DNA of 64,000 nucleotides from Calvatia gigantea. Lineage: Eukaryota; Basidiomycota; Agaricomycetes; Agaricales; Lycoperdaceae. Below the pieces are notes generated by a model. It was not told the origin of the DNA and searched no databases. It worked only from the letters and a program-made list of their open reading frames with translations. The first letter of the stretch is position 1; every line of letters starts with the position of its first letter. The stretch lies in contig JACAAK010000006.1 in the NCBI GenBank assembly GCA_025093985.1, positions 806,001 through 870,000 of the forward strand, in the 5' to 3' direction. Of the stretch, positions 22,492 to 33,958 are shown in pieces. The position numbers were made by a program, and so were the translations under genes.

Positions 22492-23924
22492 CTGAGTGCT
22501 TCCAAGGTAAGGCGATCCATTTCTTCCTGAGTTTTTGCGTAGATGAGAATGTCGTCCATATAGATTATAATTCCTCCTTTATCTAGCATTTTTGCGAATA
22601 TGGTGTCCATCATCTTTTGGAAGGTGGCTGGGGAGTTGCACATTCCAAAGAACATGACGTTTGGCTCGTAAAGTCCGATTGGAGTTTTGAATGCGGCTTT
22701 CCATTGGTCTCCTTCTCGAATACGAATGTTGTTGTATCCAAGTCGGACGTCCATTTTTGTGAATAGTTTTGCTCCTTGAAGTTTGTCCATAATTGTTGTT
22801 ATCATAGGAATAGGGTACGCATTCTTCTTGGTATGTTTATTTAGGTAACGGTAATCTTGGCATGGCCGAAGTTTCCCGTCCTTCTTTCCTACGAAAAAGA
22901 AGGATGAGGCCATGGGAGATTCAGATTCTCGGATGTATCCTTTTCGGAGGTTTTCGTTTATGAACTTCTTGAGTTCTTCGGTTTCAAGGGGTGATAAGGG
23001 GTACGTTTTCCCTAGTTCTGGTTTAAAGGTATCCAAGAGTTCGATTTTATGGTCGTATGGTCTGGGAGGGGGGAATCGTTCGGATTTCTTCATGTCGAAG
23101 AGTGAAGCGAATTTCTTGTATTTCCTGGGTACCTTTGTATCGGTTTTTGGGGTTGATTTTTGTGCGAGACTTGTAGCTTGGGTGATCTTCGTATTGATTT
23201 CGAGTTCATGTGGAGTTTGAGTGATTTCGTAGAGTTCATGTTCCAAATGGAATTCGTCGAAATCAATGTTTTCCAAGTAGAGTTTGAGTTCATCGATAGA
23301 GAGTTCAGGTTCTTCCGAATGGACGATCGCTTCAAAGACTTTTACAGCAAATGGGTCAAAGTCTTCATCTAGGTAGGTGTAGCGTTCGGTATCATTCATT
23401 CCATGGATATCTAAGGCGATTTCATTGATGGTGGTAGGTCCGTTTGTGGATTTTACGATTAAGGGTATGATGTTGTCATTGTTTCGCCATTTGAACTCTT
23501 GAGTAGTCCAATTTATGTCTGGATTCGTTTGTTGTAGCCATGGGTATCCTAGGATTAGATCTTTGGATCCTATTCCTGAGACGTAGGCTTCGAATTGGCA
23601 TTGTTTTCCATCAATTAAAGCGTTCAATTCTACGCTTTCATAGATTGATCCATTTTCGTTGGGAGTTCCATCCGCATTGGATACTTTGATAGGATGTTTG
23701 ATAGGGCGTGTTTGTAGTCCGTAGGTGTTTGTAAAATTCGAGGAGATGAAGTTTCCTTGGGCTCCCGAGTCAATTAGAGCGGTGACTGGGATATTTCGTA
23801 GATGGTTCTGATTGAGTTTGATAGGGAGGAAGATTGATGCTTTATTGTCCGAGGTAGGGAGTTTTATTAGATTGATTTGTGGGTCACCCAGCGATTCCTT
23901 TACAGGATCGGGTGACGCCTTCAA
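22492..23924 (-). pseudogene. gypsy-A copy 2 pol: protease and N-terminal RT, truncated
   Basis: The frame begins at or just before TTG 23924, overlapping the gag stop, one base back from the gag frame. The aspartic protease is visible as VTALIDSGAQGNFIS, with ILGYPWL as the second conserved block. A linker and the RT palm follow (KKDGKLRPCQDYRYLN, TKMDVRLGYNNIRI, IIIYMDDILIY). The coding sequence ends at the break at about 22492. The frame runs a further 40 codons into unrelated sequence to 22371. RT thumb, RNase H, integrase and chromodomain are absent. Confidence 0.88.
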
Positions 23925-23932
23925 AAATCCCC
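23921..23932 (-). promoter_or_regulatory. gag/pol overlap with T-run, possible -1 frameshift
   Basis: On the minus strand GGGGATTTTTGA ends gag; pol is open in the -1 frame across the same T run. The 12 bases are unchanged in copies 3 (29457-29468) and 4 (58917-58928). Slippage on TTT before the stop, or re-initiation (copies 3 and 4 have an ATG six bases past the stop), could express pol. The sequence does not decide between them. Confidence 0.55.
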
Positions 23933-26002
23933 GAAGGGCTTGAGCATTGGATCAGAGATATATGCTTCTCTGAATTCCATTCTTTCGTCCGTTGGGAGTT
24001 CTCTGATCATTGCTTGGATATCGAGTGCAGAGATCTTTCGGGTTTGATTTGGGACGGCACCAGAGTAATTCCTGGAAGCTTGAGGTTGTGAGGGTTGTGC
24101 ATAACGGGGTGGTTGCATGAATCTTCTTTGTGGCGGGTGGGGTCGTCTAGGAGGTGGTTTTTCCTTGGACAGGTTTGGGTCAGGATTTGGACAATTGCTG
24201 ATAAGGTGTCCAAATTTTCCGCAGCCTATGCATTTCCCAGCTTTGTAGCGAGCGACTTGCTCAGCAGTAAATACAGCGTTTAATTGTAATTCCAGGTCAT
24301 CCAAGTCATAGCTTTCATGAGTGTAGTCTTGCTCTGGAGGATACAGTTCTTCGTCTTCGTAAGGTGGTTCGTAGGGGTCTTGAGGTTCTGCCTGTACTTC
24401 GTGTATGGTTCGTGCAGGTTGGCGATTTGATTGAAAACGAGTGTGGTAGGTTGGTTGGAAACGGGGTGGTTGGTAGGGGGTTGGGTTTCGAGGGAAGTTT
24501 CTAGGCCACATTGCGTCGGCTTGACGATTGACAGAGTCTCGTCGTACTGCATCGGTATACCATTCAGCAATGGTTTCGGGTGGTCCTTCTTTTCTAGTCC
24601 ATACTTCTCTTGCGAGACTAGGATTGAGTCCTCGTTTATATTGTTCAATTAATGCTTCATTGTCTTGAATTCCTCCGATAGATGCAAGGCGTTGGAATTC
24701 AAGATTAAAGTCTGCTGCAGAGGACTTATTTTGCTTCAATTCGTACCATTGTCTTCGCGCAGTGATTTGTTCGTCTACTGGAGTGAAGTGTTTCAAGATT
24801 TCAATTTCGAATTCTTCGAAGGTAGAGTATCTCCAAGGGATTGGCTTTCCACGGGCATCGGTAATTCGGCTTTTGTAATATTGTTCAGACCAGGATCCGG
24901 CTTTCCCTTCGACCATAAGGCCGAGGACGAATCTGATCTGTCATTGGTCATCCGTAAATGCTCTAGGGTTCATTTCGAGATAGTTTTTGACTAGCATCCA
25001 CCAGGTTTTAAATCGGGGGTTTGTTCCGTCGAAGTTTGGTGGCTTTTGTCCGATTTCTTTTGAATTTCCATCGTTTCCTACAAATTGAATGGCTGGAGTA
25101 CGATGTCTTCGTCGACCTCCTCCTTCTCTTCCAGTGGAGAAAGAGGACGGAGTGAATGAACCATGGCTGGAGTTTCGTGAAGAGGGAGGGGAGGGAGAGG
25201 GCGCTTTTCCTTGTCGACCTCTACGGGGAGGATCTTCTCCAGGTGTTCTTCGTCGTCCAATTCCGAAGATGGGAGTTGTAGCTCCTGATCGGGGTGGTGG
25301 TGGTGGTTGGTCGGTTGGCTCATTATTTGTTTCAGTTTGCGTTTGAGTGGAAGTAGCCATGCCTTCGATTTCTGGATGAATTGGTTCTTGTGATTCAAAA
25401 CCCGGGATATCTGGGTATTCGAGGGTGTCTGGAGTGTATATAAGATGGGTTCCTTCTTGATTGAGGATGTCTTGGAAGTCAGATGGATGTTCAGGCAGCT
25501 GATGGAACGTCTCGTTGTCTTCGTTGTCTTCAAGGACGGATGGTAAGATGTGGGGGTTTTCAATTCCGAATTGGGAAGGGGATACGGCTCTGGATGGTGT
25601 CTGTGGCGGTGACTCTTGAGGTGGACCTTGCTCGGGCGAATCGGGTCGAAAATAGTTGAATTTGCCACTTTGTGTTGGTTTCGGTGGTTCAGGCTCAGTG
25701 GATTTTCTAGTAGGTGCTGGTAATTCTTGTAGTAGTTTCGGTTTTTGTGATCTAGTGCGTGGGGTATGATAAATCCTTTCTAGGAATGGTGCAGAAGGTC
25801 CTTCTGGTTGATGAGTTTGTTTAGGTGGGGGAGTAGTAGGAGATTCGAATGAGTGTTGGGTTGGTGTATGGAATGATCGTTCTGGAGATGAGGAAGGAGG
25901 GTGTAAGGGACGTTTCCCTTTTCGCGACGTGGTGAAGAAAGACAGATAGTGGTAGCCAGGCCCGCTCTTCTCAACGCTACTTAGCGGAGGACAGATAAAC
26001 AA
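23921..26002 (-). pseudogene. gypsy-A copy 2 gag
   Basis: Two frames in register, 24941-26002 and 23921-24916, are split by one TGA at about 24938 (where copy 4 has a sense codon). Order: a long proline/serine-rich N-terminal part (about 230 residues), the retrotransposon gag domain (FDGTNPRFKTWWMLVKNYL, then SWSEQYYKSRI and FEIEILKHF), and a CCHC zinc knuckle CIGCGKFGHLISNC. The basic C-terminus ends LKPFGDF. The start is unclear: the first triplet of the longer frame is TTG, and the first clear ATG is near 25364. Yet the N-terminal extension is conserved in copies 3 and 4, so it is probably translated. Confidence 0.87.
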
Positions 26003-26132
26003 ATTAGTGGACCCGAAGTTCCACTCTTCTTAACCCTATTACCGGGAAGGCTTCTCGACGTCAACTGGATGGAGGGATAGTCGGCAGAAGCTGGCCGTAA
26101 GAAACTGGAGTCGTATAGAAACGAGAGAAGTG

Positions 26133-26142
26133 AGGTTATTCT
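26133..26142 (-). promoter_or_regulatory. gypsy-A self-primer binding site
   Basis: On the minus strand AGAATAACCT begins 2 nt after the 5' LTR. It is the exact reverse complement of AGGTTATTCT in the LTR (26379-26388). No TGG typical of a tRNA 3'-end primer is present. The site is unchanged in copy 3 (27649-27658). Confidence 0.75.
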
Positions 26143-26378
26143 TATGTTACGTGCGTTACCTTACTTCGCAACCGGGCCCGGATCGTCTCCACTCAGGGAG
26201 AGGTTCAACGCTATAGCCCAGGAGTATTTGACAAGTCTCAATGACTTCTGTGCAGGCTTCGGATCGCTCCCTCGAGTAGAAGCTCGCGCTTGCCTGAGAA
26301 GTCCGAGTTAAATGTCACTGCAGTCCCCAAGGTTGTTAGCCTTGTAGCAGACGAGCGAAGATAAGGAAGCTTGTTACT

Positions 26379-26388
26379 AGAATAACCT
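26379..26388 (-). promoter_or_regulatory. Predicted transcript 5' end / self-primer of gypsy-A
   Basis: AGGTTATTCT on the minus strand starts 27 nt after the TATA-like box, where transcription should begin, and is complementary over 10 nt to the primer site at 26133-26142. It is kept in the LTR-A copies at 18480, 32050, 45365 and 54335, and altered by one transition at 44285. Confidence 0.7.
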
Positions 26389-26414
26389 AAAGTAATACAA
26401 AGTACTACTTAAGG

Positions 26415-26422
26415 TTTATATA
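26415..26422 (-). promoter_or_regulatory. TATA-like box of LTR-A
   Basis: TATATAAA on the minus strand, inside AGTATATAAACC. It is conserved in every LTR-A copy that covers this part. Confidence 0.65.
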
Positions 26423-26780
26423 CTAGCTACGAATATGAGATGAGAGATTACGTAGTAAGTAAATATGAGTCAATGAGAACTACTACAGGTTAATTGGTAA
26501 TTTAAGGAATCATGGGGATAGGTGGAATGAATAGAAGAACGAGTACGAGTCATAAGAAGACGGAGTCAGGTAAAGAGAAGTACGATGATGGGAAAGATGA
26601 AGGTGAAACAGGAACATGATTCAGAATGAATCATAAGAAGCAAAGGTAGAAGTACATGTGATGAATAAATAAAGAACGGACCGGGGTATACAAGAAAAGA
26701 GTGGGAAGTCCATTTGGAAAGTTAATACGTTAGTGCGGAGAGTCCGGGGGTGTGGTAAGTTCGTAACAATTGCACTCATG

Positions 26781-26977
26781 TGTAATCACCAATTTCATGC
26801 TTGTACCAAGTACATCAACATCCGATATCACTTCATTCGATAGGTCATTGAAGAAGGAAAACTACGCCTTGTTTACTGCCCAACTGAAGACATGGTTGCC
26901 GACGTATTCACCAAGGCGCTTCCCTCACCCAAGGTGAAGCATTTCGCCTCCGAGCTCGGTCTCTCCATGATTTGAAG
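26781..26977 (+). pseudogene. copia-3 pol end: RNase H C-terminus
   Basis: Plus-strand translation gives the copia RNase H tail: CTKYINIRYHFIR, a TAG (from CAG), VIEEGKLRLVYCPTEDMVADVFTKALP and KVKHFASELGLSMI with a natural TGA. The purine tract AAGGGGAG and an LTR start follow directly. It differs from copia-1 in sequence and strand. Everything upstream is cut off by gypsy-A copy 2 at 26768. Confidence 0.85.
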
Positions 26978-26982
26978 GGGAG

Positions 26983-27242
26983 TGTTGAATTGCCAAACCA
27001 CTCTGAGACATGCAGAGTGCCATACTGGCCATCAGAGCACCCACTGTCATGCCAGTTAGACTTACATGGTGGGCACCTATTTCATAGATGGACACTTAAC
27101 ATAGTGCCATGACTCTTAGATACATGAAGTTTTCGCATACAACCCTGCCTTATGATATTGCTTAAGTACCATAGTCTCATTAGCTGAATACCTCAGTTCT
27201 CGTGCATATAACAAGTTACTGAGTTTATACAGATTTTCTACA
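26983..27242 (+). repeat. LTR-3, 3' LTR of copia-3, truncated
   Basis: Begins TGTTGAATTGCC right after the purine tract AAGGGGAG. It ends at about 27242, where gypsy-B sequence starts, so its true 3' end is not seen. Confidence 0.7.
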
Positions 27243-27549
27243 GCAAAGAAGACAGGCAAGTGGCTTTGGCCATCTTAGTGGATAGGGACTGAGACATCTT
27301 CATAGGGGAATTCAGTGACTGTGGAATTTTCCCAATAGTTCTTGACTATCAAGTTCCAATAGTATTGGTTGCATTCTTGGCTGGGTAGTACAGTGTAGAA
27401 GTGAGCAGGTGGCAGAAAAACTGAGACAATCTGGGGAGGAATGATGGTTTTAATGAATCAGCACAGTGTATTGACCTCTTCCTTCATGGAGATGGTGGTT
27501 TCTTCATCTATAGGGATGTCAGCTCTGATAGGTGTAACTGTGAGAGTCA
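27243..27549 (-). pseudogene. gypsy-B third-ORF fragment
   Basis: Homologous to 45933-46225 and 50960-51250, the frame that lies between pol and the 3' LTR of gypsy-B. It is not flanked by gypsy-B LTRs; copia-3 LTR is on the left and LTR-A on the right. A broken fragment. Confidence 0.7.
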
Positions 27550-27949
27550 TTGAGACTTGTCAATTCTCCTGAGCTATAGTGTTGAACCTTCTCCCTGAGT
27601 GGAGAATGATCTGGGCTTGGTTGTGAAATAGGTAATACATGTAACATAAGAATAACCTCACCTTACTTTCTCATTTCTATATGACTCTTGTTTCTTACAG
27701 CCAGCTTCTGCTGATTATTCCTCCATCTATTGACATCAAGAAGTCTTTCCAGTAATAGGGTAAAGAAGAGTAGAACTTCAGGTCTACTAGGATTCTTTTT
27801 CTGCCAAGTAGCATCAAAAAGAGTGGGACTGCTCATTACTAGTGTGCTTATTCTCTTATTTCTCTATGTGTTGACACATTGAGAAGCCTCTGCCTTAACC
27901 AGCATTGAGTAGAGTGGGCCTGGTCACTGCTATCAGTTTTCTGTCACCA

Positions 27950-29468
27950 TGTCTCAAAAAGGGAAACACCCCTTGCACTCTCCATCCTCTCCAGAATGAT
28001 CATTTCATACCTTAACCCAACAATCATTTGAATCACCTACCATACCACCACCCAAACATGCCACCCAATCAGAAGGACCTTCAGTACCATGCTCTGAAAG
28101 AATATATCACACCATACATACAAGATCTCAAAAACCCACATTATAACAGAAACTACCTACACCTATAAGAAAAACCAATGAACCTAAATCAGCTAGGCCA
28201 TCTCAAAGTGGCAAATTCAACTATTTTCAACCTGATTTACCCCAACAGGCTCTGCTACAAGAATTGCCACCCCAGACTCTGTCCAGAGCTGTATTTCCTT
28301 CCTAATTTGGAATTAAAAATCCCCAGACTCTACTATCCATCCTCAAAGATAACTCAAACAATGAAACTTACCACCAACTACCTGAAAACCCCAATGAAAC
28401 TCAAGACATCCTCAATCAAGAAAAAACTCACCTTCTATACACTTCAGACACCCTTGAATACCCAGACATCCCTAGTTTCAAATTGTAGTAGCCAGTTCAC
28501 CCAGAAACTGAAACAATGGCTACTCTAACTCAAACTCAAACTCAAACTCACATTTAACCACCCAAACATCCTCTGTCAAACTCCCCACCACCATCACCAA
28601 TTTTTGGAATCAGAATATGAAGATTTCCCAACAGAAGTTAAAGAGATAGAGCACCCTCTTCCTTCCCGAATTAAAGCAAGGAAAAGCCTCAGCAGCAGAC
28701 TTCAATCTGGATTTCCAATGCCTTGCCCTGACAGTGAACATTAAAAACAACCAAGCACTAATTGAGCAACATAAACAAGGACTAAATCCTTTCCTCACCA
28801 GAGAAATCTGGACAAGAAAAGAAGGACCTGTGGAAACTATCAATAAATAGTATGTCAAAGCCATACAATGTGATTCAATCAATCACTAAGCAGATGCACT
28901 ATGGCCTTGAAACTACCTCTGGAATCCAAACTTTTACCAATCACAATTCCTCCAACCAACCAACCAACCCTATCAAATAATAAACAAAATACAAGCTGAA
29001 CCTTAAGATTGCTACAAGGACCAATATGAAAATGAAGACCCCAATCAACTCTATTATGAGCAGGAATCAGACTCAACCTATGATCCTTATGACCCCAAAT
29101 TACAGTTAAACACTGTATTCACTGTAGAACAAGTAGCTTGCTACAAATCTGGGAAATGCATCAGATGTGGAAAGTTTAGACATCTTATCAGTAATTGCCT
29201 GAACCCCAACCCAAATTTATCCAAGAACAAACTACCTCCTAGGCAACCTAATCCTCCACTATGAAGATTTCCTCAACTACAGTGATATCCACAACCTTAA
29301 TGTTATTAACCCTCCAGAAGTCACCCAAATTCCAAACCAATCTCAAACCAAAAAATCTCTGTGCTTGATATTCAAGCCATAATTAGAGAACTCCCTACTG
29401 ATAAATGAATGGAATTTAGAGAAGCATATATCTCTGATCTAATGCTCAAACCCTTTGGGGATTTTTGA
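27950..29468 (+). pseudogene. gypsy-A copy 3 gag
   Basis: The proline-rich N-terminal part is readable in phase (RIYHTIHTRSQKP, QSGKFNYFQPDL). A deletion near 28600 then removes several hundred bases up to the AADFNLDFQ block, including most of the gag core. The zinc knuckle is readable at 29157-29198 as CIRCGKFRHLISNC. The frame ends at 29468 in the conserved GGGGATTTTTGA. Several TGA/TAG stops from CpG loss. Confidence 0.8.
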
Positions 29469-31816
29469 GTATGTTACCTGGTCTTGGAAAAGAGCTGTTG
29501 GATGACTCACAAATCAACTTAATCAAACTCCCTATATTGGATAACAAAGCATCAATCTTTCTCCTCATTGAATTGAATTAGAAGACCTTGCATAACATCC
29601 CAGTCACTGCTTTAATTGACTCAGAAGCCCAAGGAAATTTTATCCTATCAACATTTACTCAAACACATGAACTACAAACTCATACAATTGACCAATCTAT
29701 TTGAGTATCCAATGCTGATAGAACCTTTAATGAAAATGGATCAATCCACAAAAAAGTGGAGCTAAATGCTCTCATTAATGGAAAAGAATATCAATTCAAA
29801 GCCTATGTTTCTGGAATAGGATCAAAAGACCTAATCCTTAGATATCTATGGTTACAACAAAATAATCCTGACATAAATTGGACTACCCAAGAATTTAAAT
29901 AGAGAAACAATGGCAATATCATACTCTTGATTGTAAAATCCACAAATGAACCAACCATAATCAATGAAATCACTTTAGACATTCATAGAAGGAATGATAC
30001 CAAATGATACACTTATCTAGATAACAACTTCAATCCCCTTGCTGTAAAAATCTTTGAATCTATTGTCCAGTCTGAAGAACCCAAACTTTCAGTCAATGAA
30101 CTAAAAGTCTATCTGGAAGACCTCAATTTCAATGAATTCCACCTCAAGCATGAACTTTATGGGATTACACAAACCCCATACAAACTTGAAATCAATATGA
30201 AAATCATCCAAGCCACTAGCTTAGCACAGAAATCCACCCCAAAAGCCAAAGTCAAACTACTAGAGAAATACAGGAAATTTGCACAACTTTTTGATACTAA
30301 AAAGTCTGAATGATTCCCACCCAGTCATTCTTATGACTATAAAATCAAACTCCTTGACATGTTCAAACTGGAACTAGGAAAAATATATCCCTTATCTCCC
30401 CTGGAAACTGAAGAACTTAAGAAGTTCATCTATGAAAACCTCTGATAAGGATATATACAAGAATCTGAATCTCCCATGGCCTCTTCTTTCTTCTTTGTAG
30501 GAAAGAAGGATAGAAAACTCCAACTATGCCAAGACTATCAGTACCTAAATAAACACACAAAGAAAAATGCTTACTCTATTCCAATGATTATGACTATCAT
30601 AGATAAACTCTAAGAAGCAAAACTTTTCACCAAAATGGATGTCCAACTTGGATACAACAATATCTGAATTCAAGAAGGTGATCAATAGAAAGCTGTATTC
30701 AAAACTCCCATAGGACTTTACAAACCCAATGTAATGTTCTTTGGAATGTGCAATTCCCCCACCACCTTTCAAGAAATGATGGACACTATATTTTGGAAAA
30801 TGTTGGATAAAGGAGGAATTATAATCTACATGGATGACATTCTCATCTATGTGAAGACCTAGGAAGAAATAGACCAATTTACCATGGAAGTACTCCAAAT
30901 CTTGAAGGACAATGATCTGTACCTTAAATTAGAAAAATGCAAATTCAATAAAACTAATCTAGAATATCTTGGCATGATAATCTCCTCCAACAAGATCAAA
31001 ATGGACAATACCAAACTCCAAGGAATTGAAGAATGGCTGAAACCCTGCACTACCTGTGATACCAGAAAATTCATAGGATTCTGTAACTTCTACTGAAAAT
31101 TCATACATCACTGCACCAACATCTCCTGACCACTTAATGCTCTGCTTTCCAAAACCAAGAAATTTAAATGGGAAAACAAAGCAGATGAAGTATTCAAGCA
31201 ACTAAATCAGAATTCATGAAGAAACCAGTATTATTAATGCCAGACCAAACCATGCCATTTTATATTGAAACTGATGCCTCTAAATATGCACTAGGAGCCA
31301 TCTTATCCCAGCAAGACACAAATGGAAACTACCACCCCATAGCTTTTCTATCAAAAGCTTTCAACCCAATACAATGAAATTACAAAATTTACAATAGAGA
31401 ACTCCTTGCCATTATCATGGCACTAGAAGAATGGCAACATTACCTAGAAGGAGCCCAACATCATGTAACCATTCAAACTGATCATAAAAATCTTACCTTT
31501 TGGAGAAAGCCCCAAAATATCTCTAGAAGACAAGTCCAATAGCTTAGATTCCTCTCACACTTTGACTTCATAATCAAACATGTCCCAGGAACCAAAATAC
31601 TAGCTGTGGATGCACTCTTACAAAGACCTGACCACACCCCAGATAATGACAACAATAACAAAAATATTGTTGTCTTACCAGAAAAAGTATTCATCAGCAA
31701 AATAATTGTACTACCTGATAAACTCTTCATCTCCCTTATTGACCAAGAATTACAGAACAAAATCACCAAATCATTAAAATATAATGAAGTCACCATGGAA
31801 GCTATGAAATGACTTC
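29465..31816 (+). pseudogene. gypsy-A copy 3 pol: protease, RT, RNase H
   Basis: The protease motif is altered to ALIDSEAQGNFI (DSG to DSE). The RT has the YMDD block at about 30818-30850. RNase H is readable ([32 protein letters not shown]) and is followed by the linker with DALLQRPDHTPD. More than ten in-frame TGA, TAG or TAA codons interrupt it, mostly where copy 1 has CGA, CAG or TGG. Integrase and chromodomain are missing. Confidence 0.85.
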
Positions 31817-32385
31817 TGTTACATGTGTTATCTTACTTCACAACTGGGCCCAAATTGTCTCCACTCAGAAAGAGGTTCAATGCTATAGCCCAGAAGTATT
31901 GGCAAGTCTCAATGACTTCTGTGCAGACTTCAGGTCACTCCCTTGAGTAGAAGCTTGCACTTGTCTGAGAAGTCTGAGTTAAGTGCTACTGCAGTCCCCA
32001 AGGTTGTTAATCTTGTAGCAGATGAGTGAAGATAAGGAAGCTTGTTACTAGAATAACCTAAGGTAATACAAAAGTACTACTCAGAGTTATATACTAGCTA
32101 CATGTAGGAGATGAGTAATTACATAGTAAAAGGGTATGAGTCAATGAGAGACTACTATAGGTTAATTGGTAATCTATGGAGTTATAGGGAATAGATAATA
32201 AATAGAAAAAAAGGGGATATAAGTCATAAGAAGATAGAGACAAGTAGATAGAAGTCCAGTAGTGGGAGTACAAGGTATAAACAGAAACATGACTCAGAAT
32301 GAGTTATAAGAAGTTGGACTAGAACTACATGTGTTAATAAATAAAAAAATAGAGAAAGAAAAAAAAGACAAGTCCAAGAAGAAAA
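31817..32385 (-). repeat. LTR-A, left part (outer layer of the nest)
   Basis: Starts TGTTACATGTG on the plus strand and is interrupted by LTR-D. It resumes at 43280-43346, which gives about 636 bp in total. Its left flank is gypsy-A copy 3 pol, in the opposite orientation to this LTR; no target duplication is visible at the outer ends. Confidence 0.85.
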
Positions 32386-33206
32386 TGTTATGAATATCAA
32401 TATTTATGACATTATTAACATCAAGAATGATGATGTAATCTATGACATCATAATCAGTAACATCATAATCAATATCATACATTGATTATACAATGATTTA
32501 TACAATGTCTCTTAAGACTTGTATAATATAAAGACATACATCGGAAGTCTTAGCGTTAACAATACAACAAGAACAAGTCATAGAATCAGTCATAAAGAGA
32601 CTATGCTACAACTCATATAGTTACTTGAAAGATGACTATATATCTTAGAGTAATCTATACTATAAGATAATAGTAAAGGATTAAGTATTATTCTAATACT
32701 TAATATGATCTAGAACTACGACAAAAGTCTAGTAACAATCTAGACTAAGACTAGAACAATCTAGACATACTCTATACTTAGTATCTACCTAGAAGCACCT
32801 AGAACATACCTAGACTTAATAGGTTATAATTAGAACTCCATTGTTCTACTAATATAGGAACTTATATAATACTTCAAAGTTGTACCACTTTGAAGTACAT
32901 ATAAATAGCACAGCTTATGTCATAATTCAAAGTTGTACCACTTTGAATGTCGTATCACTTTTATATACCATATATAGACAAGTAACATACCAATACAGTA
33001 TAATACAGTAGTATACTATTGTAGTATATAAACCCCTCAACTTGACCAGTAGACCCCATCGTTTCTACTTGGTTAGGTGGAGACTCAATCTATAACTCTT
33101 ATCATCCTCATCTTGTGATCTGAACTTAAGAACCTCTTCTTGGTGACTAAGCTTTACATCATAAGACCTCATAGGAGTTATTAATTGAAGGTTCCAGACC
33201 TCTGAT
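32386..33206 (+). repeat. LTR-D solo LTR, left part
   Basis: Begins TGTTATGAATATC and continues at 43137-43274 after the copia-2 insertion, ending CTATAACA: about 960 bp rejoined. The duplication GAAAA flanks it (32381-32385 and 43275-43279). A second copy starts at 53527. A TATA-like GTATATAAAC near 33025 suggests plus orientation. Two near-perfect hairpins lie at 32871-32896 and 32925-32948. No internal region is attached, so its family is unknown. Confidence 0.85.
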
Positions 33207-33665
33207 TGTTGAGAGAATGAGTAGACATCCCAATATAAGTTCACACTACCTAAGTGTGTAGGCGTCAGCGGTGGAGGGTAGTCGTATTCATCCGGGAGAC
33301 GGTCCAGTAAGAGAGGCGCATAGTAGCAGACAGAGTCCTGCTTATACCAGCGTACTCAGAGAGTCTTGAGGAGAAGGGAAGTGACGCTTAGAGAAGCTAG
33401 CGTAGAGAAGAGAAGACATATTGTCTTAGCCCGAAGGCCTACCTAAAAGGCGTCTACATACTACAATGCTACATAGGGTATATATACTAATATCCCTGGT
33501 CTGTGCACTCTAAACCCTTATACGGGTGAGGTCTAACTACCAGTAGCATAATTGGAGCATACTGTGTACGACGCATGTACTAGAAGGTTCCATGCGGAGG
33601 GTATAACCGACTACCAGAAGGGCGGTACAACTACTGCGTATGTAGTCCGTGATGGTCCGTTATTA

Positions 33666-33877
33666 CAGTAAGGGACAAAACCGTTCCAATGTTTTGAACT
33701 TTTCAGAAGATCAGCTCATAACTCAAGGACTACTGTGGCTGTGCACTTCCTAATTTAATTGTAGATAGTCCAGTATCTTATCTAATCATATGCAAAGTAT
33801 GATTATGTAATCCTTTGTTTTGGGGGAGTTATTAATTAATTAATATTTTAAGTACATTGGAACAGTTTTGTCCCTCT
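33666..33877 (+). repeat. Tc1 left inverted repeat
   Basis: The outer GGGACAAAACCGTTCCAATG is repeated, inverted, at the inner end (33855-33877, CATTGGAACAGTTTTGTCCC), giving two candidate transposase sites per end. A TTAATTAATTAATA stretch lies between them. Confidence 0.9.
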
Positions 33878-33958
33878 CAAATTCTGAGCACATGACTTCA
33901 TTTATTGCAATCAAATAAATACAAATAAAATCATGTGACCATGTAGGGTGATGTATAA

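Larger units (their letters stand above)
22492..26768 (-). mobile_element. gypsy-A copy 2, chromovirus, 3'-truncated
   Basis: On the minus strand it reads 5' LTR (26768 to 26145), leader with primer site, gag, protease and the first half of RT. It is cut at about 22492 within the RT, just after the YMDD region. CpGs are kept. The sequence right of the LTR is the RNase H end of copia-3, the probable insertion target. The shared pol part is nearly identical to copy 1. Confidence 0.9.
26145..26768 (-). repeat. LTR-A, 5' LTR of gypsy-A copy 2, 624 bp
   Basis: Ends are TGTTACG...CGTAACA. It is the least decayed LTR-A in the window and serves as reference. On the minus strand a TATA-like TATATAAA lies at 26415-26422 and the self-primer segment follows 27 nt later. 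Confidence 0.92.
27550..31816 (+). mobile_element. gypsy-A copy 3, CpG-depleted
   Basis: The last ~97 bp of a plus-oriented LTR-A end at 27646 (GTAACA). The leader TAAGAATAACCTC follows, then gag and pol. Pol stops at 31816 within the linker between RNase H and integrase, where an inverted LTR-A begins. CpG is almost absent, and many codons that are CGA or CAG in copies 1 and 2 are TGA or TAG here. Confidence 0.88.
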
